Shown piece after piece: positions 1 through 6,424 of a DNA stretch of 9,446 nt (positions are counted from its first letter, which is position 1; every line of letters starts with the position of its first letter). The position numbers were made by a program, and so were the translations under genes. Origin of the DNA: Ruminococcaceae bacterium UBA6855 (GTDB lineage Bacteria; Bacillota; Clostridia; Oscillospirales; Acutalibacteraceae); assembly GCA_002451755.1 (NCBI GenBank), contig DKDF01000112.1:1-9446 (forward strand), written 5' to 3'. Below the pieces are notes generated by a model. The model was given only the letters and a program-made list of their open reading frames with translations, searched no databases and was not told where the DNA came from.

Positions 1-2
1 TC

Positions 3-461
3 CTCATCATGGGCACCTTCCTTCTGACCTACACCACCAGCCCCATCGCGCTGACGGACGGGCTGGAAAAGCTGATGAACCCGCTCAAAAAGATAAAGGT
101 GCCGGTGCACGAGATGACGATGATGATGAGCATGGCGCTCAGATTCATCCCCACGCTCATTGAGGAGACGGACAAGATAATGTCCGCCCAGAAGGCGCGC
201 GGCGCGGACTTTGAGACGGGCAGCCTCATCGACCGGGCGAAGGCGCTGCTGCCGGTGATGGTGCCGCTGTTCGTATCGGCCTTCCGCCGGGCGGACGAGC
301 TGGCCGTGGCGATGGAGAGCCGCTGCTACCACGGCGGCGAGGGCAGAACGCGCATGAAGCAGATGAAGCTCGCCGCGCGCGATTTTGTCGCCCTCGGTGT
401 CACTGCCGCTCTGCTCGCGGCTGTAATAGTCCTCAATCATTATCTCGGGCATCTTATCTGA
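3..461 (+). CDS. ecfT: EcfT, transmembrane core of an ECF-type ABC transporter (3' part)
   Basis: This is the C-terminal ~152 residues of the energy-coupling factor transporter membrane subunit; family members are about 260 residues, so the start lies before the window. The reading frame is open from base 3, and the ATG at 9 is internal. EcfT couples two EcfA ATPases to substrate-binding S proteins that import vitamins or metal ions. Both coupling motifs are visible: a KARGADF segment near bases 195-215 and a MESRCY segment near 313-330, which stand for the two Ala-Arg-Gly-type motifs that touch the ATPases. The second motif reads SRC instead of the common ARG, a modest variation. A hydrophobic segment of about 20 residues closes the protein, consistent with the last membrane helix. 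It is followed after 14 bases by truA, matching the ecfA-ecfA-ecfT-truA order known in Firmicutes, so the ATPase genes are expected just upstream. Confidence 0.93.
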   Translation, partial: LIMGTFLLTYTTSPIALTDGLEKLMNPLKKIKVPVHEMTMMMSMALRFIPTLIEETDKIMSAQKARGADFETGSLIDRAKALLPVMVPLFVSAFRRADELAVAMESRCYHGGEGRTRMKQMKLAARDFVALGVTAALLAAVIVLNHYLGHLI

Positions 462-475
462 TCGGAGTGAAGGCT

Positions 476-1222
476 TTGAAGAATCTGCTCTTTACCCTGC
501 GCTATGACGGCACGGATTATCACGGCTGGCAGGTGCAGGAAAATGCGAATACGGTTCAGCAGACCTTTCAGGATGCCGCCGAGCGTATCTGCGGAGTCCG
601 CGATAATGTTATAGGCTGTTCGCGAACGGATTCCGGCGTCCACGCCGATATGTATTGCTGCAATATGCGCACCGAATCGTCTCTTTCACCCGAGAAGTGG
701 AAGAGCGCGATGAACGGCGTTCTGCCGCACGACATCGCTGTGACCGACTGCCGCGAAGCGCCGTTTGAGTTTCACGCGCGCTATGACTGCTCCGGCAAGC
801 GATATGTCTACAGGATCTGGAACGCGCAGGAGCGCAATCCTTTTATTTCGAGATATTCTTATCACTATAAATATCCGCTCGATGCGGATTTCCTGAACCG
901 TCAGGCGTTGCAGATGCTCGGAACCCACGATTTTTCGGCGTTCTGCGCGGCGGGTGCCAGCACGGTCGACAATGTCCGCACATTGACCCGCGCCGAGGTC
1001 GTGCGCCGAGGCGACGAAGTGTTGATGTACTTTGAAGCGGACGGCTTTCTCTATAATATGGTCAGAATAATGGTCGGTACGCTCCTCGATATTTCGAGGG
1101 GCAGGATAGCGGCAGATTCGCTGCCCGATATAATTTCATCGCTCAGCAGAGACAGAGCGGGGGCGACTGCGCCCGCCTGCGGACTCTGCCTTGAGCAGGT
1201 TTTCTATAACGGCAAAGACTAA
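476..1222 (+). CDS. truA: tRNA pseudouridine(38-40) synthase TruA
   Basis: TruA converts uridines 38-40 in the anticodon stem-loop of many tRNAs to pseudouridine in the cytoplasm. The protein opens with the family-typical Phe-Thr-Leu-Arg-Tyr-Asp-Gly-Thr-x-Tyr-x-Gly-Trp-Gln and carries the catalytic RTDSGVHA motif; the nucleophile is Asp52 when counted from the TTG at 476. A DGFLYNMVR segment near bases 1039-1065 is the conserved C-terminal core. I chose TTG 476 because GGAG at 464-467 lies 8 bases ahead, and it gives 248 residues, the usual family size. The alternative GTG at 467 has no ribosome binding site in front and adds only three residues. The gene follows ecfT by 14 bases, with no terminator or promoter between, so the two are probably co-transcribed. 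Identity is very secure; only the start is uncertain. Confidence 0.96.
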   Translation: MKNLLFTLRYDGTDYHGWQVQENANTVQQTFQDAAERICGVRDNVIGCSRTDSGVHADMYCCNMRTESSLSPEKWKSAMNGVLPHDIAVTDCREAPFEFHARYDCSGKRYVYRIWNAQERNPFISRYSYHYKYPLDADFLNRQALQMLGTHDFSAFCAAGASTVDNVRTLTRAEVVRRGDEVLMYFEADGFLYNMVRIMVGTLLDISRGRIAADSLPDIISSLSRDRAGATAPACGLCLEQVFYNGKD

Positions 1223-1241
1223 AAAACGGGGGTGCGGCAAA

Positions 1242-2471
1242 TTGGCAGAGAAAAATGGCAAGAAGAAAAACAGCGCAAAGAAGCTCCTAAGCGGACTCTT
1301 TGCGAAGAAAAAGACGGATAAACCCGCACAAAACGGCAAAAAGAAAACAAAAAATTCCAGGCGCGAGACGATAATAATTGTTATATTGACTCTGCTTGCG
1401 GTCGGCGCGGTCGTGTTCTTCGCCGCGCGTTCGTTTGGTGGCATGAAATATAACGATGTCGAGGATTCGGCAAAGCAGCTGATATCCGCGTCCGGCACAG
1501 GAGCGGGATATCCCTATAAGATAAGCTCGGCTGATGTGCTTGACATGAAGCCGTTCAAGTCGAATATCGCCCTGCTGACCCGCGATTCCGTCGTTGTGCT
1601 CAATTCCTCCGCCAAGGAGGTCGCGCGCCTCGAACATAACTATTCCGACCCGGATATGGCAGTCTATAACGGCAGAGCGCTGGTCTATGACCGCACTTCC
1701 GGCGATTTCACTTTGATGAATTCGAGCAAGATTCTGGGCGACGGCAACACAGGCTCGCCCATTTATACCGCCGCCATGGGCAAGGACGGCACAATAGCAT
1801 TCTCGCTCAAAACCTCCGCAGCCCAGAGCGAGCTGTGCGTATATAATCACAAGTTAGAGAAGATATTCGCCTGGGAGTGCGCGCAGGAGAAGATATTCGA
1901 CATCTCTATAGCCCCCAACGGCAAGAGCGCCGCGCTGATACTCGTCGGTTCCGAAAACGCCGTTACATATTCGCGCCTCGTCGTGCTGAACTTCAAAAAA
2001 GATAATCCGGTAGTCACCGACATAAAATATGACAACACATTGCTCTTCGATGTCATATATAATTCTAGTACCAGTATAATAGCCTATTCGACCGATTTCA
2101 AAACGACCGTGACGAAAAAAGGCCACAAAGAAGATTACTCCTTCGGCAGCAACACTCTGGCTCATGAGTCCGCGTCGGATTCGGGCAGAAGCGCCGTCGT
2201 GCTCTATGAATACGCCAACGAGGAGAAGCCGAAGGTCGTGGCTTTCGACAGGCGTTCAAAGCTCCTGTTCGAGCGCAGCTTCGACAAGAAAATTTATGCG
2301 CTCACCTGCACCGATAAATATGTCGCCGTGCTGTTTGACGACGGCGTTGAGCTGATATCTTCAAGCGGTGAGACCGCAAAGACCGTCTCCGCCGGCAAAA
2401 ACGGCAAAAGGGTCATCTGCGCGGGCAGCGACGTGTATGTACAATATGCGTCAAATATCACAAAAAATTAA
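1242..2471 (+). CDS. membrane-anchored propeller-like protein, DUF5711-type
   Basis: Function unknown. The 409-residue protein begins with a very lysine-rich cytoplasmic tail (residues 1-41), then one hydrophobic helix at about 43-63, and then ~345 residues outside the membrane. The outer part is built of repeated short strand pairs (runs such as NIALLTRDSVVVLN, ALVYDRTSGDFTLMN and YVAVLFDDGVELIS), which look like blades of a WD40/PQQ-type beta-propeller. Size, topology and its place next to cvpA resemble the DUF5711 family of Clostridia; this assignment is from memory and not a search result. The TTG at 1242 is chosen because GGGGGTG at 1228-1234 sits 7 bases ahead. An earlier in-frame TTG at 1191 would overlap truA by 32 bases and has no good ribosome binding site. 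The gene begins 19 bases after truA and is followed by a new promoter. No catalytic motif is seen, so a scaffold or sensor role in the envelope is only a guess. Confidence 0.8.
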   Translation: MAEKNGKKKNSAKKLLSGLFAKKKTDKPAQNGKKKTKNSRRETIIIVILTLLAVGAVVFFAARSFGGMKYNDVEDSAKQLISASGTGAGYPYKISSADVLDMKPFKSNIALLTRDSVVVLNSSAKEVARLEHNYSDPDMAVYNGRALVYDRTSGDFTLMNSSKILGDGNTGSPIYTAAMGKDGTIAFSLKTSAAQSELCVYNHKLEKIFAWECAQEKIFDISIAPNGKSAALILVGSENAVTYSRLVVLNFKKDNPVVTDIKYDNTLLFDVIYNSSTSIIAYSTDFKTTVTKKGHKEDYSFGSNTLAHESASDSGRSAVVLYEYANEEKPKVVAFDRRSKLLFERSFDKKIYALTCTDKYVAVLFDDGVELISSSGETAKTVSAGKNGKRVICAGSDVYVQYASNITKN

Positions 2472-2493
2472 CAACCGCTTAATAATAAAAGGT

Positions 2494-2522
2494 TTGCCAC
2501 TGTGCATAGCGTGTGATATAAT
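2494..2522 (+). promoter_or_regulatory. sigma-A-type promoter before cvpA
   Basis: A -35 element TTGCCA (2494-2499) and a perfect -10 TATAAT (2517-2522) are separated by 17 bases, and TG at 2514-2515 makes it an extended -10. Transcription would start near 2529, leaving a leader of about 24 bases that holds a strong AGGGGGGAT ribosome binding site (2539-2547). It gives cvpA, pgsA and the Clp gene a transcript independent of ecfT-truA. The start point is inferred. Confidence 0.82.
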
Positions 2523-2552
2523 TGAAAAAACAGCGAACAGGGGGGATAAGTC

Positions 2553-3260
2553 TTGGATTTTATAGTCGATTTTTTAATAGTCGCAGTGTTTGCGCTGTGC
2601 ATTTTCGTCGGCGTCAAAAACGGGCTTATCCGCTCAATTATAGGACTTGTCGTGGTCGCCGCGGCGGCTGCGCTCGCCGTGTGGCTGAGCGAACCTGTCG
2701 CAAGCGGCATATATGACCTGTTCATAAAAAAGAGCCTTGAAACTGCCGTGGCGGCTCAGCTGCCCGATATGTCCTCGGCTCAGCTTACCTCGCAGAATGT
2801 GCAGGAGGTCATATCCTCTCTGCCCGCCGCTATTGTCAAGGCGGCTCAGAGTATGGGCGTTGATATCGCCGCGATATCCGAAAAGGCGGACTCAATCGAT
2901 CTGAGTGCATCGAATATCGCCGCCGAAATCTGCGACAGCGTCGCGAAGCCTATCGCCGTCGCCGTGCTCAAAGTCCTGAGCTTCGCCGTCATTTTCTTTG
3001 TCTGCGACTTCTTTCTTCAGATTGCCGCAAAGGCTGTCTGCAAGCTGTTTGAACTGCCCGTTATCCGCTCCGTCAACCGCACTCTCGGCGGTGTTTTCGG
3101 GGCTTTGAAGGGCGTGTTCGTCGCCGTGTTTGCCTGCCTGCTGCTCGATGCCGCTGCGTCCTTTGCGCCCGGCACGCAGTTCGCCTCGGCAGTCGGCGCA
3201 TCCAAACTCGTGAGTTTGATCGTTTCAACCGATATATTTTCGCGGCTGATAACGGTTTGA
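2553..3260 (+). CDS. CvpA-family integral membrane protein
   Basis: The CvpA family is named for its requirement in colicin V export in Escherichia coli; in Firmicutes its role is poorly defined and is linked to envelope integrity. The 235-residue product shows four likely membrane helices at about residues 5-23, 28-46, 135-158 and 180-204. Family signatures are visible: GVKNGLIRSI after helix 1, and NRTLGGVFGALKG (175-187) before helix 4. Between helices 2 and 3 is a ~90-residue extramembrane region rich in Ala and Ser, which makes the protein longer than the ~160-residue proteobacterial form. The start is TTG at 2553, supported by AGGGGGGAT at 2539-2547 and by the promoter just upstream. 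It is followed by pgsA after about 45 bases with no terminator, so the two are probably co-transcribed. Confidence 0.88.
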   Translation: MDFIVDFLIVAVFALCIFVGVKNGLIRSIIGLVVVAAAAALAVWLSEPVASGIYDLFIKKSLETAVAAQLPDMSSAQLTSQNVQEVISSLPAAIVKAAQSMGVDIAAISEKADSIDLSASNIAAEICDSVAKPIAVAVLKVLSFAVIFFVCDFFLQIAAKAVCKLFELPVIRSVNRTLGGVFGALKGVFVAVFACLLLDAAASFAPGTQFASAVGASKLVSLIVSTDIFSRLITV

Positions 3261-3277
3261 TATTTCCGTCCCCGCAC

Positions 3278-3309
3278 AGGGAGGAACATATTTGAGGAGG
3301 ATAACTATG
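3278..3309 (+). promoter_or_regulatory. tandem ribosome binding sites and two in-frame starts for pgsA
   Basis: Two ribosome binding sites precede two in-frame start codons. AGGGAGG at 3278-3284 sits 7 bases before a TTG at 3292, and GAGGAGG at 3294-3300 sits 6 bases before the ATG at 3307. The second site overlaps the first codons of the longer form, which would add five residues (Met-Arg-Arg-Ile-Thr). The ATG with the stronger site is taken as the main start. Confidence 0.6.
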
Positions 3310-3942
3310 GTAAAAAATCTGTTTAAGGGCTGTCTGACTGTCCCGAATCTGCTCTCGCTTATAAGAATCTTTCTTATACCCGCATTCGCCGTGCTCTATT
3401 ATAAAGGTCATATCGGCTGGGCAGTGCTCATGCTCGCGCTTTCCGGCATCAGCGATTTCCTCGACGGAAAGATCGCCCGCCGCTTCAATCAGGTAAGCGA
3501 GCTCGGTAAGATACTCGATCCCGTCGCAGATAAGCTGACTCAGATAACTATCGCAGTCATGCTCTACATAGCTTTCCGCAGCTGCAACGATCAGCTGATG
3601 GTCGCTTTCAGCTGGGTGTTCCTCGTGTTCCTCGCCAAAGAGGCGGTCATGGTTATCGGCGGAGCTATAATGATAGCCTGCGGTATCAAGCCCGGCGCAG
3701 CCGAGATATACGGCAAGGTCGCAACCTTCGTGTTCTATCTTGTTATGCTCGTCATAATCGGCTTCGGCCCCGAGATAGGCGCGTTCAGAAATTATTGGAC
3801 TCTGCCCGACCCCGTTCTCATGGTACTTGTCATAATTTCGGCAATACTTACTATAGTTGCTTTCGCAAGCTATATGCCCGCGACCTACAGACAGGTGAAA
3901 GAAAAGCACCAAAGCAGAATGGAAGCAAAGGGCAAAAAATAA
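3307..3942 (+). CDS. pgsA: CDP-diacylglycerol-glycerol-3-phosphate 3-phosphatidyltransferase
   Basis: PgsA transfers a phosphatidyl group from CDP-diacylglycerol to glycerol-3-phosphate, giving phosphatidylglycerophosphate, the precursor of phosphatidylglycerol and cardiolipin, in the cytoplasmic membrane. The complete CDP-alcohol phosphotransferase signature D-x2-D-G-x2-A-R-x8-G-x3-D-x3-D is present at residues 50-75: Asp50, Asp53, Gly54, Ala57, Arg58, Gly67, Asp71 and Asp75. The Asp residues bind the divalent metals and Asp75 is the likely base. The N-terminal PNLLSLIRI segment (13-21) is also typical. Several hydrophobic helices follow, and the protein ends in a basic tail. Length is 211 residues, near the usual 180-200. 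The ATG at 3307 is preferred over an in-frame TTG at 3292. It lies between cvpA and the Clp gene on one strand. A related CDP-alcohol transferase with another acceptor cannot be fully excluded, but the N-terminus fits PgsA best. Confidence 0.93.
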   Translation: MVKNLFKGCLTVPNLLSLIRIFLIPAFAVLYYKGHIGWAVLMLALSGISDFLDGKIARRFNQVSELGKILDPVADKLTQITIAVMLYIAFRSCNDQLMVAFSWVFLVFLAKEAVMVIGGAIMIACGIKPGAAEIYGKVATFVFYLVMLVIIGFGPEIGAFRNYWTLPDPVLMVLVIISAILTIVAFASYMPATYRQVKEKHQSRMEAKGKK

Positions 3943-4031
3943 AAATCGGAATCCGCAAACGAACCGTGTCAGCGGTGTTTAATCATATGCGTTCCGATAA
4001 AAGTCAAATCAGAATCCCGGAGATTATTTAA
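3943..4031 (+). promoter_or_regulatory. structured leader before the Clp gene with nested inverted repeats
   Basis: This 89-base gap contains an outer inverted repeat ATCGGAA (3945-3951) / TTCCGAT (3992-3998). Inside it is a hairpin in which AAAC (3957-3960) pairs with GTTT (3977-3980) and ACCG (3963-3966) pairs with CGGT (3973-3976), with a two-base bulge. Downstream, AGTCAAA at 4002-4008 equals one half of the CtsR heat-shock operator consensus (RGTCAAA), but no proper second heptad follows. The ribosome binding site is CGGAG at 4018-4022, 9 bases before the ATG. No convincing -35/-10 pair and no T-run were found, so neither a promoter nor a terminator is claimed. A regulatory role is inference. 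Confidence 0.4.
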
Positions 4032-6383
4032 ATGAAAAAGATGATGTGTTCCAGGTGCGGCAAACGCCCTGCAATGTTCTTCATAACCAAGGTCGAGGGC
4101 AACGAGACCAAGCAGGAAGGACTCTGCATGAAATGCGCCATGGAAATGAATATAGGACCCATAAAACAGATAATGGAGAGCATGGGCATCTCGGAGGACG
4201 AGGTGGATTCCGTCAGCGACCAGTTCGATGAGCTGTTCGGCGAGGACGGAACAGGCTTCATGCCCGGCGGCGCGGGAACTCTTCCTTTCATGAACCAGTC
4301 CGAGCAGGACGACGATGAAGAGGACGAGGACTCCGACGGCGAGGATGAAATCGACGAGGGCGACAGCGACGAAAACAAGCCCCGGGTCGGTCCGTTCGGC
4401 ATCCCCGTTATCAACGCCAAGGGTCCGGGCGAAAAGAAAAAAGGCAAGAAGAAAAAGGGGAGAAAGTTCCTCTCGCTCTATTGCACGGATCTTACGGAAA
4501 AAGCCCGCGAGGGCAAAATAGACCGCATCATCGGACGCGATAACGAGATTTACCGCGCGGTGCAGATACTCTGCCGCCGCTCGAAGAACAACCCCTGCCT
4601 TATCGGCGAGCCCGGTGTCGGCAAGACCGCTATAGCCGAGGGACTTGCCCTGCGCATATCAAACGGCGAAGTCCCCGCGAAGCTTGCCAAAAAGGAGATA
4701 CACCTGCTCGACCTCACCGCCCTTGTCGCCGGCACTCAGTTCAGAGGACAGTTCGAGAGCCGTATAAAGGGTCTTATAGACGAGGTCAAAAAAGAGGGCA
4801 ATATAATCCTGTTCATCGATGAGGTGCATAACCTCGTCGGCACAGGCGATGCGGAGGGTTCGATGAACGCCGCGAATATTCTGAAGCCCGCCCTTTCGAG
4901 AGGCGAGATACAGATAATCGGCGCAACGACCTTCACCGAATACAGAAAATATATCGAGAAGGACGCCGCCCTTGAGCGCCGCCTTCAGCCGATAAAAGTC
5001 GAGGAGCCGTCGATAGAGGAGACCTATCAGATGCTCGTCGGCATCAAGGACTATTACGAAAACTTCCACAAGGTCACCATAAGCGACTCGCTCGTCCACA
5101 GAGCGGTTGTGCTCTCCGAGCGCTATATAAACGACCGCTTCCTGCCCGATAAGGCTATCGACCTGCTCGACGAGGCCTGCACCTGCGCGAACCTCAGAAA
5201 CAAGAGCATCAGCGATCTCGAGACCGCCGAGGACGACCTCAAGGCTCTCAACGACCGCCAGCAGGCAATGATGGAGGAGACCGAGAACACCGACTACGAG
5301 GGACTGCTTAAAGTCAAGAGCAGTATCGCCGCCAAAGAGAAAGATATCGAGGCGCTGAAGCCTCTCGCCGCCGACAATGCGGTGACCGAAAGCGACATCG
5401 CCAGAGTTATCCAGCTCTGGACAGGCATACCCGCAAATAAGATAATGGAGAGCGACCTTACCCGCCTTGCCGATATGGAACAGCACCTCAAAGCGAAGCT
5501 TATCGGTCAGGATGAGGCAGTCGAGCTCGTCTGCGCCGCGATAAAGCGCGGCAGAGTGCAGATAAATCCGCGCCGCCGTCCGTCGTCGTTTATCTTCGTC
5601 GGATCGACCGGAGTCGGCAAGACCGAGCTTGTAAAACTGCTCTCTCAGGAGCTGTTCAACACTCCCGAGACGCTTATCCGCCTTGATATGTCCGAGTTCA
5701 TGGAGAAGCACTCCGTTTCGCGTATCATCGGCTCGCCGCCCGGCTATGTCGGCTATGACGAGGGCGGTCAGCTGACAGAGGCTGTGCGCCGTCATCCGTA
5801 TTCGGTTGTCCTCTTTGATGAAGTCGAAAAGGCTCATCCGGACGTTTTCAACATTCTTCTCCAGATACTTGACGACGGCAGAATAACCGATTCGCAGGGC
5901 AGAACCGTCGACTTCAAGAATACTATAATCATTCTGACAAGCAACCTCGGCTCGCAATATCTGCTGGACGGTATTGACGCCGACGGCGAGATTACGGAAA
6001 AGGCGCGCGAGGAGGTTATGAACCTGCTCCGCAGCTCATTCCGCCCCGAATTTCTCAACCGTCTGGACGAGATAATCTTCTATAAACCGCTTGCAAAGAA
6101 CCAGCTTACAAAGATTATCGACCTGCTCACCGAAAAGCTCTCAAAGCGTCTTGAAGACAAGGGCTTGCACCTTGAAATTACGGACGCCGCAAAGGCGCTC
6201 TGTATCGATTGCGGTTATGACCCCGTTTACGGCGCAAGACCGCTCAAGAGATATCTTCAGGGCAGAGTTGAAACGCTTGTTGCGCGCACAATCCTTTCAA
6301 GCGACCTCGATATGGGCGATACGCTCATCGTTGACGCAAAGGACGGCGAGCTTGACTGCACCGTCAGGAAGGCGGAAAAATAA
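4032..6383 (+). CDS. Clp/Hsp100 AAA+ ATPase with ClpE-like zinc finger and ClpB-like second domain
   Basis: This 783-residue ATP-driven protein unfoldase has two AAA+ modules. The N-terminus holds Cys6, Cys9, Cys32 and Cys35 in a CxxC-x22-CxxC arrangement, the zinc-binding motif known from ClpE; no Clp_N double repeat is present. A long linker follows with an acidic stretch (91-114) and then a lysine-rich stretch (135-145). Module 1 has Walker A GEPGVGKT (192-199), pore loop with Phe237 in GTQFRGQFE, Walker B FIDEV (261-265) and arginines 316-317. A short middle region (about 393-445) with coiled-coil character is nearer to ClpC/ClpE than to the long ClpB one. Module 2 has Walker A GSTGVGKT (524-531), pore loop GYVGYDEGG (571-579), Walker B LFDEVE (594-599), FRPEFLNR (670-677) and sensor 2 GARPLKR (734-740). 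Between TSNLG (636-640) and FRPEF no [LIV]GF ClpP-docking tripeptide is seen, and the C-terminus reads like ClpB. It may therefore act as a chaperone without ClpP. Similar proteins in Clostridia are often labelled ClpC; no symbol is given because it matches none exactly. Confidence 0.93.
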   Translation: MKKMMCSRCGKRPAMFFITKVEGNETKQEGLCMKCAMEMNIGPIKQIMESMGISEDEVDSVSDQFDELFGEDGTGFMPGGAGTLPFMNQSEQDDDEEDEDSDGEDEIDEGDSDENKPRVGPFGIPVINAKGPGEKKKGKKKKGRKFLSLYCTDLTEKAREGKIDRIIGRDNEIYRAVQILCRRSKNNPCLIGEPGVGKTAIAEGLALRISNGEVPAKLAKKEIHLLDLTALVAGTQFRGQFESRIKGLIDEVKKEGNIILFIDEVHNLVGTGDAEGSMNAANILKPALSRGEIQIIGATTFTEYRKYIEKDAALERRLQPIKVEEPSIEETYQMLVGIKDYYENFHKVTISDSLVHRAVVLSERYINDRFLPDKAIDLLDEACTCANLRNKSISDLETAEDDLKALNDRQQAMMEETENTDYEGLLKVKSSIAAKEKDIEALKPLAADNAVTESDIARVIQLWTGIPANKIMESDLTRLADMEQHLKAKLIGQDEAVELVCAAIKRGRVQINPRRRPSSFIFVGSTGVGKTELVKLLSQELFNTPETLIRLDMSEFMEKHSVSRIIGSPPGYVGYDEGGQLTEAVRRHPYSVVLFDEVEKAHPDVFNILLQILDDGRITDSQGRTVDFKNTIIILTSNLGSQYLLDGIDADGEITEKAREEVMNLLRSSFRPEFLNRLDEIIFYKPLAKNQLTKIIDLLTEKLSKRLEDKGLHLEITDAAKALCIDCGYDPVYGARPLKRYLQGRVETLVARTILSSDLDMGDTLIVDAKDGELDCTVRKAEK

Positions 6384-6390
6384 AAAAAGA

Positions 6391-6424
6391 CCGCAGAGCC
6401 GACAGGCTCTGCGGTTACTTTTTG
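6391..6424. terminator. bidirectional intrinsic terminator between convergent genes
   Basis: A perfect 10-bp stem, CCGCAGAGCC (6391-6400) with GGCTCTGCGG (6405-6414), closes a GACA loop. On the + strand it is followed by an interrupted T-run up to 6423, and on the - strand by a T-run made by the A-rich stretch before 6391. It serves both the Clp gene and the convergent glycosyltransferase, whose stop codons are only about 41 bases apart. The - strand T-run is the stronger one. Confidence 0.9.

Noticed and set aside
9..461. ATG at base 9 as the true start of ecfT
   Set aside because: The frame is open to the window edge, and a 150-residue product would lack the N-terminal helices of the ~260-residue family.
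1191..1241. A longer start (TTG 1191) for the propeller-like gene, overlapping truA
   Set aside because: There is no good ribosome binding site before it, while the TTG at 1242 has GGGGGTG at the right distance.
3073..3912. A 279-codon open frame on the - strand over cvpA and pgsA
   Set aside because: The opposite strand encodes two clear families with intact motifs. The antisense product has an unlikely composition rich in His, Tyr and Arg.
4002..4016. A full CtsR operator before the Clp gene
   Set aside because: Only one heptad, AGTCAAA, matches; the following bases (GAATCCC) do not form the second heptad.
4659..5957. A 432-codon open frame on the - strand opposite the Clp gene
   Set aside because: It is a mirror of the strongly coding, GC-rich Clp gene. 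The protein has no recognisable motif, no ribosome binding site or promoter was seen, and the + strand frame is unambiguous.
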